Source of the DNA: Pseudaquabacterium pictum
GTDB lineage: Bacteria; Pseudomonadota; Gammaproteobacteria; Burkholderiales; Burkholderiaceae_C
Assembly: GCF_005403045.1 (NCBI RefSeq)
Contig: NZ_BJCL01000002.1
Location: 186,001 to 250,000, forward strand
Reading direction: 5' to 3'
Length of the DNA stretch: 64,000 nt
The translations under genes and the position numbers were made by a program. The notes below the pieces were generated by a model. That model did no database searches. It saw nothing but the letters and a program-made list of their open reading frames with translations, and had not been told where the DNA came from. Positions 55,230-63,684 of the stretch are shown one piece after another. The first letter of the stretch is position 1. Each line of letters opens with the position of its first letter.

Positions 55230-56132
55230 TCACGGCGCTGGTGCGCCCCGGGCACGGCCGGCCCGGCGGCGCCACAGCAGCGCCAGCCCGGCGACCAGCA
55301 GCATCGCGCTCGCCGGCTCCGGCACGGGGGTTGTCGTCACCCAGGACAGCGGCACATCGCTGCGGACCTGGAAGCCCGGCGGCAGGTCGAGCAGCAGCGA
55401 GGCGGTGTTGCCGAAGTCGGTGGTTGCCGAGAAGCCGGTGCCGCCGAAGAACGCGAACGCGGTGGCGGTGCCCGAGACGAGCACCGACAAGGCCAGCGTT
55501 TCGCCCGGCAGCACCGTCAGCGCCGACGACAGCAGGTCGACCGCGAGCTCGTCGGCATTGAACACCGGGGTCGCAAAGCTGAAACCGCCCTGGACGTCGG
55601 TCAGCAGCGACAGATCCGCCGGCGCGTCGTCGACCGAGTCGGCGTAGCGGTAGACGATGTTCGTCGCGCCGGAGGACCGCACGCTGCCGACAGCGTCGAC
55701 CACCACCGCCGCCAGGTTGGCCACGAGGGTGTTGCCGACCGTGCCGAGGCTCTCGGTGCCCAGGCTGTGCTGGAACGTTGCGTCGACCGTCAGCTTCACC
55801 TTGCCCGGATCCAGCGACAGGACCGCGGCAGAGTTGTTGCGCAGTTCCACCGCCAGTGACGCGGTCGACAGGACGAAGTCGCCGAAGGCGTCCTGGATGA
55901 ATGCGCTGCCGCGCAGTTTGCCGCTGGCGAAGTCGGATCGCACGAAATTCGGCGCGTCCGTCACCTGGGCCAGCACCGGGTCGACGTGGCTTGCCACGGT
56001 GCCGACTGCCCGGCTGATGCGGACATCTGCCACATGGACGGAGATGTCGAGTTCTTTCGGAAACTCGATCGCTGCCGCCACCGGCATCAGGAGGCAGGTG
56101 GCGGCACCTGCCAACCAGTTCGACATCCGCAT
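55230..56132 (-). CDS. PEP-CTERM sorting domain protein
   Basis: A 300-residue secreted protein with signal peptide (WLAGAATCLLMPVAAAIEF) and PEP-CTERM tail: PVPEPASAMLLVAGLALLWRRR at the C terminus. The middle is a beta-rich, Ser/Ala/Val-rich body with no recognised domain. The ATG at 56132 has GGAG 7 bases upstream. Exosortase processing and surface attachment are inferred from the tail; the exosortase gene is not in the window. It is the second PEP-CTERM protein in the window (the other at 9589), so the organism has an exosortase system. Confidence 0.85.
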   Translation of the reverse strand: MRMSNWLAGAATCLLMPVAAAIEFPKELDISVHVADVRISRAVGTVASHVDPVLAQVTDAPNFVRSDFASGKLRGSAFIQDAFGDFVLSTASLAVELRNNSAAVLSLDPGKVKLTVDATFQHSLGTESLGTVGNTLVANLAAVVVDAVGSVRSSGATNIVYRYADSVDDAPADLSLLTDVQGGFSFATPVFNADELAVDLLSSALTVLPGETLALSVLVSGTATAFAFFGGTGFSATTDFGNTASLLLDLPPGFQVRSDVPLSWVTTTPVPEPASAMLLVAGLALLWRRRAGRARGAPAP

Positions 56133-56171
56133 GAAAGGCTCCGTGTCCAGCTGAGGCGATCGGATCGTGCC

Positions 56172-56189
56172 ACAGCCGGAAGCGGCTGT
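56172..56189 (-). terminator. hairpin downstream of the YdcF-like gene
   Basis: On the minus strand ACAGCCG-CTTC-CGGCTGT is a perfect 7-bp stem with a tetraloop, at the end of the YdcF-like gene (stop 56189-56191). It lies between that gene and the PEP-CTERM gene start at 56132. No T-run follows. Confidence 0.5.
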
Positions 56190-56995
56190 CAGGCCCCGGC
56201 CAACCAGCCCAGCCATTCATGCACCGCCCAGATGCTGTGGGCCAGGCCGTCGTGGCCGGGCAGGAAGTCGCCCAGTGCAGGGGTCGGCGGTGGGCGCAGG
56301 CCCACCGGCGCGGCCACCAGGGCCATCGGCCGGCCGGAATTGGCGATGGCGCGCCCGAAGGCCGCCAGCGCCCGCTGCTGGTGGAAGCCGTGGGTCACCA
56401 GCACCAGCCGGGTGATGCCGGCGGCCTGCAGCATGGCGACGCTGTAGCGGGCGTTCTCGTTGGTGTCGCGCGAGCGGCCTTCGGCCCAGCGCAAGGGCAC
56501 GCCGTGGTCCCGCACGGTCACCAGCGCCACCGCATCGGCCTCGGTGACGCCGTCGCGGGCGCCATGGCCCACGCCGCCGCTGTAGCCCAGCGGCAGGCCG
56601 GTCTGGCGGGCCAGCCACCAGCCGTAGCGCAAGCGCTCCAGGGTCAGCGGCGTCAGGTCGGGCTGGCCGTACTCCAGCATCAGCGTGCGGCGGCCGGCAC
56701 CGAGCACCAGGATGGCGGTGCCGGGCGCCTGCCGGAGGCTGGCCACCTGCGCGGCCGCCAGCGGCGGTGGCGGCCGGGTCAGGGCCTGCTGAAGCAGGTG
56801 GCCGGCCCAGGGCGTGCACACCAGCCACGTGGCCAGCACGCCCAGCACCGCCAGGCTGCGCCCCAAGCCGGGCCGCCGGCGCACCAGGGCCAGGCCCAGC
56901 AACACCAGCAGCAGCATCGGCACCGGCGGCATCACCAGCGCACGCAGCGCCGGCTTCCAGGCCTCCAGGCCCCAGTGCACCAGCCAGTCGTTCAT
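56189..56995 (-). CDS. YdcF/DUF218 family membrane protein
   Basis: A 268-residue YdcF-family protein. Two N-terminal membrane helices (PPVPMLLLVLLGLALV and SLAVLGVLATWLVCTPWAGHLL) precede the DUF218 domain with AILVLGAGRR, GLPLGYSGGVGHGA, DTNENARYSVAML and LVLVTHGFHQQRALAAF. Such proteins (SanA, ElyC) act in cell-envelope barrier maintenance. The ATG at 56995 overlaps the stop of the upstream metallopeptidase by 4 bases. A longer frame from 57085 is less likely. Confidence 0.9.
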   Translation of the reverse strand: MNDWLVHWGLEAWKPALRALVMPPVPMLLLVLLGLALVRRRPGLGRSLAVLGVLATWLVCTPWAGHLLQQALTRPPPPLAAAQVASLRQAPGTAILVLGAGRRTLMLEYGQPDLTPLTLERLRYGWWLARQTGLPLGYSGGVGHGARDGVTEADAVALVTVRDHGVPLRWAEGRSRDTNENARYSVAMLQAAGITRLVLVTHGFHQQRALAAFGRAIANSGRPMALVAAPVGLRPPPTPALGDFLPGHDGLAHSIWAVHEWLGWLAGA

Positions 56996-57519
56996 GGCGG
57001 GGCCGCCGCCTGCAGTTGTTGCCAGGTCAGCCACAGCCGGGTGTCGAACTCGATCTGGTGGTAGCCCGGCAGCATGTGGTCGCACAGCGCGTAGAACGGC
57101 TTGTTGTGCTCGCGCTCCTTCAGGTGCGCCAGCTCGTGCACCACGATCATGTCCAGCATCGCCGCCGGCGCGTGCTTGAAGCAGGCGGCCACCCGCAGCT
57201 CACGCTTGGCGGCCAGGCGGCCACCCTGCACCCGGGAGGCGGCGGTGAGCGTGCCCAGCGCGCGCTGGTCGATCTGCAGCCGGCCGTCGTAGGCCACCTT
57301 GTTCAGCGCCGGCGCGTTGCGCAGGTGGCGCGCCTTCAGCGCCGACGCATGGTCGTACAGCGCGCCGTCGGTGCGGATGGTGTGGGCCTCGGGGTAGCGC
57401 TTGTCCAGCCAGTCACCCAGGCTGCCGTCGGCCAGCAGGGCGCGCACCCGGTCCAGCAGATCGGCCGGGTAGCCGGCCAGGAAGGCGCGGCAGGGATCGC
57501 CGGCCGCGGCGGGCGTCAT
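56992..57519 (-). CDS. YgjP-like zinc metallopeptidase
   Basis: A 175-residue protein of the YgjP/DUF45 (M48-like) family. The zinc-binding motif is [23 protein letters not shown]-terminal helical region precedes it. Similar proteins have no signal peptide and are thought to act in the cytoplasm on SprT-like or unknown substrates. Its stop overlaps the YdcF-like ATG by 4 bases, and its start overlaps the minE stop region (57516-57519), so it is likely translated with the min operon. Confidence 0.9.
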   Translation of the reverse strand: MTPAAAGDPCRAFLAGYPADLLDRVRALLADGSLGDWLDKRYPEAHTIRTDGALYDHASALKARHLRNAPALNKVAYDGRLQIDQRALGTLTAASRVQGGRLAAKRELRVAACFKHAPAAMLDMIVVHELAHLKEREHNKPFYALCDHMLPGYHQIEFDTRLWLTWQQLQAAAPP

Positions 57520-57779
57520 TTCACTGCGTCGGGCAATTCGATCTTGACTTCCAGCACCTCGAAGTTGTCCTGCTTCTCCAGGCTGACCTTGATGTCGCTG
57601 GCCGAGATCTGCACGTACTTGCTGATCACCGCCACCAGCTCGGCCTGCAGCTGCGGCAGGTAGTCGGCGCGCGAGGCACCGCGGCCCGATCGCTCGTGCG
57701 CCAGGATGATCTGCAGCCGCTCCTTGGCGACGGTGGCGGTCTTCTTCTTCTCACCGAGAAAGAACGAGAGGAACGACAT
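57516..57779 (-). CDS. minE: cell division topological specificity factor MinE
   Basis: An 87-residue MinE (E. coli 88). It begins [29 protein letters not shown] (MinD-binding N-terminal helix) and ends with the beta/anti-MinCD domain ([28 protein letters not shown]). MinE stimulates MinD ATPase to set up the pole-to-pole oscillation that keeps the Z-ring at midcell. It starts 6 bases after minD. The order minC-minD-minE is conserved. Confidence 0.98.
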   Translation of the reverse strand: MSFLSFFLGEKKKTATVAKERLQIILAHERSGRGASRADYLPQLQAELVAVISKYVQISASDIKVSLEKQDNFEVLEVKIELPDAVK

Positions 57780-57785
57780 GGCCGC

Positions 57786-58601
57786 TCACCTCCCGCCGAA
57801 CAGGCGCTTGAAGAAGCCCGGCTTCTCGAAATCGGTGAAGCGCATCGGCACCGTCTCGCCCAGGAAGCGGCTGATCACGTCCTTGTAGGCCTCGCTCACG
57901 TCGGTGGTCTTCAGGTGGATGGCCGGCAGGCCCTGGTTGGACGCATCCAGCACCGTCTCGCTCTCGGGGATCACGCCGATCAGCGGGATCCGCAGGATCT
58001 CCTGGATGTCGGTCAGGCTCAACATCTGGCCGCCCTCGACCCGGCTGGGGTTGTAGCGGGTGATCAGCAGGTGCTCCTTGATCGGCGTGCCGCCCTCGAT
58101 GGCGCGCTTGGTCTTGCTGCTGAGCATGCCCAGGATGCGGTCCGAGTCGCGCACCGACGAGACCTCGGGGTTGGTCACCACCAGCGCCTCGTCGGCAAAG
58201 TGCATGGCCATCAGCGCGCCGGTCTCGATGCCGGCGGGTGAATCGCAGACGATGTATTCAAATCCCATCTCGGCCAGGTCCTTCAGCACCTTCTCGACGC
58301 CGTCCTGGGTGAGTGCGTCCTTGTCGCGCGTCTGGCTGGCGGCCAGCACGTAGAGGTTGTCGCACTGCTTGTCCTTGATCAAGGCCTGGTGCAGGTTGGC
58401 CTCGCCGTGGATCACGTTGATCAGGTCGTAGACCACCCGCCGCTCGCAGCCCATGATCAGGTCGAGGTTGCGCAGGCCCACGTCGAAGTCGATCACCGCG
58501 GTCTTGTGGCCGCGCAGGGCCAGGCCCGAGGAGAAACTGGCGCTGGTGGTGGTCTTGCCCACCCCGCCCTTGCCGGACGTGACGACGATGATCTTGGCCA
58601 T
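57786..58601 (-). CDS. minD: septum-site-determining ATPase MinD
   Basis: A 271-residue ParA-family ATPase that recruits MinC to the membrane. The deviant Walker A is GKGGVGKT (residues 10-17), the switch motifs are FDVGLRNLDLIMGCERR and CDSPAGIETGAL. The C terminus has the membrane-targeting amphipathic helix in KPGFFKRLFGGR. It directly follows minC (34 bases) and precedes minE (6 bases). Confidence 0.99.
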   Translation of the reverse strand: MAKIIVVTSGKGGVGKTTTSASFSSGLALRGHKTAVIDFDVGLRNLDLIMGCERRVVYDLINVIHGEANLHQALIKDKQCDNLYVLAASQTRDKDALTQDGVEKVLKDLAEMGFEYIVCDSPAGIETGALMAMHFADEALVVTNPEVSSVRDSDRILGMLSSKTKRAIEGGTPIKEHLLITRYNPSRVEGGQMLSLTDIQEILRIPLIGVIPESETVLDASNQGLPAIHLKTTDVSEAYKDVISRFLGETVPMRFTDFEKPGFFKRLFGGR

Positions 58602-58635
58602 CAGGGTTGCTTTCTTGGTGTGGATTGCTCAGGTG

Positions 58636-59433
58636 TCAGGCGCCCAGCGCCTCGACGATGATCTTTTCGCCCTCCAGCCGCACCAGGGCCGGCTTGCCCA
58701 GCACATCGGCGGCCAGCGGCGTCTCGGTGGTGCGGTAGATGCCGGCCACCGAGACCAGCTGGGGCTCCAGGCAGGTGCAGTAGATGCGGGCATTGACATC
58801 GCCCCGCGCACCGGCGATCGCCCGGCCGCGCAGCGGTGCATAGACATGGATGTTGCCGTCGGCGATGACCTCGGCGCCGAAGCTGACCACCGCCAGCACG
58901 ATCAGGTCGCCGCCCTTGGCATAGACCCGCTGGCCCGAGCGCAGCGGCTTGTCGATGACCATCGGCGGCACGCTGACGGGTTCGGCCGGCACCTCGCGCA
59001 CCACCTCGACCTCGCGGATCACCTCGACCTCGCGCACCACCTCGATCGGCGCGGCGCGCACCACCTGCTTCTGCACCGGGCGGGCCGGCTCGGTGCGGGC
59101 GGCGGCCGGGGCATCGGGGGCCTCGGCCAGGCCGGCGGCACGGGCGGCGGCCATCTGTGCCGGGCTGCCGCCCATCGCGGCCACCGGCAGCATGCCGTGG
59201 CGGCGCAGCTGCGGCAGCAGGGCAGAGAAGTCCAGCGCCACGTCGGCCTCGCGCAGCGCGGTCAGGTCGATGGCCACGCCCTCGCCGTCGAACAGGCCGG
59301 GGCTGTCCGCGAAGCGGGCATCCAGCGCGGCGGCCAGCTGCGCCACGTCGGCCGACTGCAGGCGCAGTGCCGTCAGCGTCCAGGCGGCGCTTTTCAGGTC
59401 GAACAGGGCGGAGGCCGGGGCGGCAGCGGACAT
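58636..59433 (-). CDS. minC: septum-site-determining protein MinC with repetitive linker
   Basis: A 265-residue FtsZ antagonist. The N-terminal domain ([16 protein letters not shown] to [17 protein letters not shown], residues about 8-105) blocks FtsZ assembly. The C-terminal beta-helix ([21 protein letters not shown] to [12 protein letters not shown], about 160-265) dimerises and binds MinD. Between them is a linker with a repeated Val/Glu/Arg pattern, [19 protein letters not shown], encoded by a short tandem DNA repeat. Longer than E. coli MinC (231) because of the linker. First gene of minCDE. Confidence 0.97.
   Translation of the reverse strand: MSAAAPASALFDLKSAAWTLTALRLQSADVAQLAAALDARFADSPGLFDGEGVAIDLTALREADVALDFSALLPQLRRHGMLPVAAMGGSPAQMAAARAAGLAEAPDAPAAARTEPARPVQKQVVRAAPIEVVREVEVIREVEVVREVPAEPVSVPPMVIDKPLRSGQRVYAKGGDLIVLAVVSFGAEVIADGNIHVYAPLRGRAIAGARGDVNARIYCTCLEPQLVSVAGIYRTTETPLAADVLGKPALVRLEGEKIIVEALGA
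58985..59060 (-). repeat. tandem repeat encoding the MinC linker
   Basis: Copies of an 18-base unit (plus-strand ACCTCGCG, then a variable 4 bases, then ACCTCG) appear about three times between 58991 and 59045, giving the VREVEV / IREVEV / VREVP peptide repeat. The copies are not identical. Such a repeat may vary in copy number between strains. Confidence 0.6.
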
Positions 59434-59608
59434 GGGTGGGTGGCGTGGGCCGGTGGAGGCAGACGCAGAGGGTCAGGCGGTCGGGCGGGCCGGCCGGGTG
59501 TGTGGAAATCCACAGGCCAGCGATGCCCTGCAGTGTACCGGGCCGCCCGGGGCCGCCTCTCCGCCCAGGCCCACCCACGGCCTCGCAGAGCTCGGCCGCT
59601 TCGCCAGG

Positions 59609-59635
59609 CACAGAGGCTCCTCAGGAGCCTCTGTG
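59609..59635. promoter_or_regulatory. 27-bp perfect palindrome between minC and the atuA-like gene
   Basis: CACAGAGGCTCCT, a central C, then AGGAGCCTCTGTG: 13 complementary bases each side. It lies in the longest gap of the window (59434-59711), between divergent genes, about 75 bases before the atuA-like ATG. As neither flanking gene ends here it is not needed as a terminator, so an operator or a transcribed stem-loop in a leader is more likely. The rest of the gap shows no clear RNA gene or ORF. Confidence 0.5.
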
Positions 59636-59711
59636 TCCGGGCTCAGCCAATCACCGCAAGACACTGGCGGCCGGCCGCCCTTAGGCTGCCGCACCAACTT
59701 GAGGAGCTGCC

Positions 59712-61538
59712 ATGTCCACACCGTCCAACCGCCCCCCGTTGCGCATCGGCGGCGCCTCCGGCTTCTGGGGCGACAGCAGCCTGGGCGCGCCGCAGCTGGT
59801 CAACAGCGGCCTGATCGACGTGCTGGTGTTCGACTACCTGGCCGAGACCACCATGGCCATCCTGGCCGCGGCCCAGCGCAAGAACCCCGAGGCCGGCTTC
59901 GCCACCGACTTCGTCGACCCGGTGATGCGGCAGGTGCTGCCCGAGGTGGTGAAACGCGGCATCAAGGTGGTGACGAATGCCGGCGGCATCCACCCCCAGG
60001 CCTGCGCCCGGGCACTGGCCAAGGTGGCCGACGAGCTGGGGCTGTCAGTGAAGATCGCCATCGTCGAGGGGGATGATGTGCGCGCCGCCCTGCCGGCGCT
60101 GCGCGAGGCCGCCGGCGGCACGCTGGTCGACCTGGTCGGCAGCCAGCCGGTGCCGGCCAACCTGCTGAGCGCCAATGCCTACCTGGGCGCCGAGCCCATC
60201 GCCCGCGCGCTGGATGCCGGGGCCGACATCGTGATCACCGGCCGCAGCGTCGACAGCGCGGTGACCCTGGGCGCGCTGATCCACCACTTCGGCTGGTCGA
60301 TGACCGACTTCGACCGCCTGGCCGGCGCCAGCCTGGCCGGCCACATCATCGAATGCGGCTGCCAGGCCACCGGCGGCCTGTTCACCGACTGGGACACCGT
60401 GCCCGACTGGACCCACATCGGCTACCCCATCGTCGAATGCGCCGAGGACGGCAGCTTCACCGTCACCAAGGTGCCCGGCACCGGCGGCCTGGTGAGCCCG
60501 GCCACGGTGGGCGAACAGCTGCTCTACGAGATCGGCGATCCCGGCGCCTACCTGCTGCCCGACGTGACCTGCGACTTCAGGCAGGTGACGATGGTGCAGG
60601 CCGGCCCCGACCGGGTGCATGTGGCCGGCGTGCGCGGCAGCGCGCCGCCCGAGACGCTGAAGGTCAGCGCCACCACCCTGGTGGGCTGGCGCTGCGACGG
60701 CATGACGGTGATCGTCGGCATCGACGCGGTGGCCAAGGCCCGCCGCACCGGCGAGAGCCTGGTGCAGCGCACCCGCGAGATGATCCTGGCCCGCGGCTGG
60801 GGCGATTTCTCCGCCACCCGGGTGGAGGTGATCGGCACCGAGACGCTGTACGGCCCGCGCGCCACCAGCGCCCAGCTGCGCGAAGTGATCGTGCGGGTGG
60901 CGGTGCGCCATCCGAAGAAGGAAGCGCTGGAACTGTTCACCCGCGAAAAAGCGGCGCCGGGCACCAGCTGGTCGCCCGGCACCACCGGGCCCGGCGGCGG
61001 CCGCGGCAGCGTGTCGCCACACATCGTGCCGTGTGCCTTCCTGATCCCGCGCAGCGCGGTGCAGCCGGTGGTCAAGCTGGGCGACCAGGCCATCGCCGTG
61101 CCGATGGCCACCACCGCCCGCCCGCTGGCAGCGCCTGCCCCCCTGCCCGACCCCGCCGCCTGGAAAGCGCCCGCCGGTGCCACCCAGACCGTGCCGCTGG
61201 TGCGCCTGGCCTGGGGCCGCAGCGGCGACAAGGGCGACATCTCCAACATCGGCCTGATCGCCCGCCGGCCCGAATGGCTGCCGCTGCTGTGGGCGCAGGT
61301 GACGCCCGAACGGGTGCAGGACTGGTTCGCCCACATGGTCAAGGGCCGCGTCGACCGCCACCACCTGCCCGGCCTGCACGCGATGAACCTGGTCATGCAC
61401 CAGGCGCTGGACGGCGGCGGCCCGGCCTCGCTGCGGCTGGACCCGCTGGGCAAGGGCATGGCGCAACTGCTGCTGGAGATGCCGATCACCGTGCCGGCCG
61501 ACTGGGACCTGCCGGCGCAGGTCGGCCTCTACCGCTGA
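59712..61538 (+). CDS. atuA: AtuA-family (DUF1446) acyl-CoA-related protein
   Basis: A 608-residue protein of the DUF1446 family, named for AtuA of acyclic terpene utilisation. The N-terminal part begins RIGGASGFWGDSSLGAPQLV and contains LIDVLVFDYLAETTMAILAA, GADIVITGRSVDSAVTLGALIHHFGW and AGHIIECGCQATGG. A C-terminal roughly 100-residue domain (VRLAWGRSGDKGDISNIGLIAR) is typical of AtuA/LiuE-neighbour proteins. TTGAGGAGCTGCC gives a strong ribosome site for the ATG. The exact reaction is unknown; linkage to an acyl-CoA carboxylase 2 kb away (63685) supports a terpene or branched-chain acyl-CoA pathway, but these genes are not one operon. Confidence 0.9.
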   Translation: MSTPSNRPPLRIGGASGFWGDSSLGAPQLVNSGLIDVLVFDYLAETTMAILAAAQRKNPEAGFATDFVDPVMRQVLPEVVKRGIKVVTNAGGIHPQACARALAKVADELGLSVKIAIVEGDDVRAALPALREAAGGTLVDLVGSQPVPANLLSANAYLGAEPIARALDAGADIVITGRSVDSAVTLGALIHHFGWSMTDFDRLAGASLAGHIIECGCQATGGLFTDWDTVPDWTHIGYPIVECAEDGSFTVTKVPGTGGLVSPATVGEQLLYEIGDPGAYLLPDVTCDFRQVTMVQAGPDRVHVAGVRGSAPPETLKVSATTLVGWRCDGMTVIVGIDAVAKARRTGESLVQRTREMILARGWGDFSATRVEVIGTETLYGPRATSAQLREVIVRVAVRHPKKEALELFTREKAAPGTSWSPGTTGPGGGRGSVSPHIVPCAFLIPRSAVQPVVKLGDQAIAVPMATTARPLAAPAPLPDPAAWKAPAGATQTVPLVRLAWGRSGDKGDISNIGLIARRPEWLPLLWAQVTPERVQDWFAHMVKGRVDRHHLPGLHAMNLVMHQALDGGGPASLRLDPLGKGMAQLLLEMPITVPADWDLPAQVGLYR

Positions 61539-61596
61539 GCCGACACGCGGCAGTGCGATCATCCGGTACCCGGAACCACTTCACCGACCGCACCCG

Positions 61597-62049
61597 ATGA
61601 CGCTGCCCCGCCTGCTCGCCACCACCGCCCTGCTGCTGCCGCTGCTGACGGCCGCCCAGACCAGCGCCGCCCCGACGCCGCCCACCGACGCCGGCGCCAC
61701 CGTCACCACCAGCAGTGGCCTGGTGTTCAAGCTGATCAAGGCCGGCACCGGGCCCAGCCCGACCGCCACCGACACGGTGAAGGTGCACTACCGCGGCACC
61801 CTCGCCGATGGCAAGGACAAGGGCAAGGAGTTCGACAGCTCCTACAGCCGCGGCCAGCCGCTGGAGTTTCCGCTCAACCGCGTCATCAAGTGCTGGACCG
61901 AAGGCGTGCAGCTGCTCAAGGTGGGCGGCAGCGCCCGCCTGACCTGCCCGCCGGCCATCGCCTATGGTGAACGCGGCGCCGGCGGGGTGATCCCGCCCAA
62001 CGCCACGCTCACCTTCGACGTGGAACTGCTGGGCATCGCCGGGCGCTGA
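61597..62049 (+). CDS. FKBP-type peptidyl-prolyl isomerase, secreted
   Basis: A 150-residue FKBP-type PPIase with an N-terminal signal peptide (LLATTALLLPLLTAAQTSAA), so it is probably periplasmic. The PPIase core has VHYRGTLADGKDKGKEFDSS, LNRVIKCWTEGVQLL and IPPNATLTFDVELLGI; the aromatic active-site positions of the FKBP fold are conserved. It accelerates proline isomerisation in folding proteins. It lacks the N-terminal dimerisation region of FkpA. No strong Shine-Dalgarno is seen before the ATG. Confidence 0.93.
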   Translation: MTLPRLLATTALLLPLLTAAQTSAAPTPPTDAGATVTTSSGLVFKLIKAGTGPSPTATDTVKVHYRGTLADGKDKGKEFDSSYSRGQPLEFPLNRVIKCWTEGVQLLKVGGSARLTCPPAIAYGERGAGGVIPPNATLTFDVELLGIAGR

Positions 62050-62067
62050 GCGCCCCGCGGCGCTCAG
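62046..62067. terminator. hairpin joining two convergent stop codons
   Basis: CTGAGCGCC-CCGC-GGCGCTCAG is a perfect 9-bp stem with a 4-base loop. Its left arm contains the FKBP stop (62047-62049) and its right arm the chemoreceptor stop (62064-62066). As a symmetric GC-rich hairpin it can act on both strands. No T-run is present. Confidence 0.6.
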
Positions 62068-63617
62068 GCCGCCAGCCGGAAGGTCGACACCAGGGCCGCC
62101 AAGCGGTCTGACTGGTCCTTCAGCGACTCGGCCGCTGCGGCGCTCTGCTCCACCAGCGCGGCGTTCTGCTGCGTCATCTGGTCCAGCGTGGCCACCGAGT
62201 CATTGACCTGGGCGATGCCCTGGCTCTGCTCGTTGGCGGCCGACATCACCTCGCCGATGATGTCGCTGACCCGGCGCACGCTGGCCACGATCTCGGCCAT
62301 GGTGCCGCCGGCATCACCGACCAGGCGCGAGCCCGATTCCACCCGGTCCACGCTGGTGCCGATCAGGCTCTTGATCTGCTTGGCCGCCTCGGCGCTGCGC
62401 TGGGCCAGGCTGCGCACCTCGGCCGCCACCACGGCAAAGCCGCGGCCCTGCTCGCCAGCCCGCGCGGCTTCCACCGCCGCGTTCAGCGCCAGGATGTTGG
62501 TCTGGAAGGCGATGCCGTCGATGGTGCCGATGATGTCGCCGATCTGCCGGCTGCTGGCATGGATGGATTCCATGGTGCGCACCACCTGGTCGACCATCTC
62601 GCCGCCGCGCCCGGCCACGTCGCTGGCCGAGGCCGCGAGCTGGTTGGCGGCACGCGCCGAATCCGAAGTCTGGGCCACGGTGGCGGTGATCTGCTCCATC
62701 GCGCTCGCGGTCTGCTGCAGCGAGCCCGCCGTCTCCTCGGTGCGCTGGCTCAGGTCGGTGCTGGCCGAGGCGATCTCGGCGCTGGCCGTGGCCACGCCGG
62801 CCGTGCCGGCGCGGATCTCCCGCACCATCTCGACCAGGCTGCCCTGCATCTGGCCCAGGGCCTGCTGCAAGGTGCCGATCTCGTCGCCGCGGCGCACCAC
62901 CGCAGGCGGCGACGACAGGTCCTTGGCGGCGATGCGCTCGGCGATGTCGACCGCCTGGCGCAGCGGGTGGGTGACCGAGCGGGTGATGGCCCAGGCCAGG
63001 CCGCTGCCCAGCGCCAGGGCCAGCACCGACAGCGCCAGCATCAGCGTCTGCGCCAGGCTGGCGCGCTGGCTGGCGGCCAGTTCCATGGCATCGGCAGCGG
63101 CCTGCACATGGGCCTGCAGCGCGGCGATGGCGTCCTTGTAGGCCTTGGCGCCGTCGGTCATCGGTCCGCTGACGATGCGGTTGCCGTCTTCGGCACGGCC
63201 TTCCTTGAAGGCGGCCGCGGCCTTGGCCCGGGCCTCGACATAGGCCTTGCGGCGCGCGCCGATCTCGTCGAGCATCGCCCGCTCCTCCGGCCCGGTCAGC
63301 GACTGGTTGACCCGCTCCTGCAGCTTGGTGATGGCCTCGGAGGTCTCCTTCATCGGCGGCTCGAGGAAGGCGACGGTGGCCGGGTGGTAGCCCGAGGCGC
63401 CCACGCCCAGGGCGCGGGTCAGGTTCAGGGTGACGGCGCCCTGCCAGCGCTCGATGCTGGTGGCGTGTTCGGCGAGGTCGGCCCGCTTGGCATGGAGCAC
63501 GCCGATCTCGCGCAACTGCAGCATGCCGAGGGTGGCGATGAGGACCAGCAGCACGAGCACGCTGGCGAAACTGAGGCCCAGGCGGGTGCCGATGCCGATG
63601 TTGGAGAACTTGTACAT
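62064..63617 (-). CDS. methyl-accepting chemotaxis protein
   Basis: A 517-residue chemoreceptor. Membrane segment 1 is at about 9-33 ([24 protein letters not shown]), then a periplasmic four-helix sensor domain (residues about 35-190), membrane segment 2 near 190-210 ([21 protein letters not shown]), a HAMP domain, and the cytoplasmic signalling domain with the hairpin tip [42 protein letters not shown]. The ligand is unknown. The ATG at 63617 follows a FliA-type promoter so closely that the leader is only a few bases; no Shine-Dalgarno is clear. Confidence 0.95.
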   Translation of the reverse strand: MYKFSNIGIGTRLGLSFASVLVLLVLIATLGMLQLREIGVLHAKRADLAEHATSIERWQGAVTLNLTRALGVGASGYHPATVAFLEPPMKETSEAITKLQERVNQSLTGPEERAMLDEIGARRKAYVEARAKAAAAFKEGRAEDGNRIVSGPMTDGAKAYKDAIAALQAHVQAAADAMELAASQRASLAQTLMLALSVLALALGSGLAWAITRSVTHPLRQAVDIAERIAAKDLSSPPAVVRRGDEIGTLQQALGQMQGSLVEMVREIRAGTAGVATASAEIASASTDLSQRTEETAGSLQQTASAMEQITATVAQTSDSARAANQLAASASDVAGRGGEMVDQVVRTMESIHASSRQIGDIIGTIDGIAFQTNILALNAAVEAARAGEQGRGFAVVAAEVRSLAQRSAEAAKQIKSLIGTSVDRVESGSRLVGDAGGTMAEIVASVRRVSDIIGEVMSAANEQSQGIAQVNDSVATLDQMTQQNAALVEQSAAAAESLKDQSDRLAALVSTFRLAA

Positions 63618-63624
63618 CAGGTCT

Positions 63625-63651
63625 TTTTCGGCATGCTGTCGGGAAACTTGA
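63625..63651 (-). promoter_or_regulatory. sigma-28 (FliA) promoter of the chemoreceptor gene
   Basis: On the minus strand TCAAGTTT (63651-63644), an 11-base spacer, then GCCGAAAA (63632-63625). The FliA consensus is TAAAGTTT-N11-GCCGATAA, so 7 of 8 bases match in each box with exact spacing. The expected start site lies about 5 bases past the -10 box, just before the ATG at 63617. This ties the chemoreceptor to the late flagellar/chemotaxis regulon. Confidence 0.78.
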
Positions 63652-63660
63652 ACCTGGCCA

Positions 63661-63678
63661 TGTGGGGTCTCCCCCACA
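63661..63678 (-). terminator. hairpin downstream of the carboxylase gene
   Basis: On the minus strand TGTGGGG-GAGA-CCCCACA, a perfect 7-bp stem with a tetraloop, lies 6 bases after the stop of the biotin-carrier gene at 63685. It separates that gene from the FliA promoter. No T-run follows. Confidence 0.55.
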
Positions 63679-63684
63679 GGCTCG

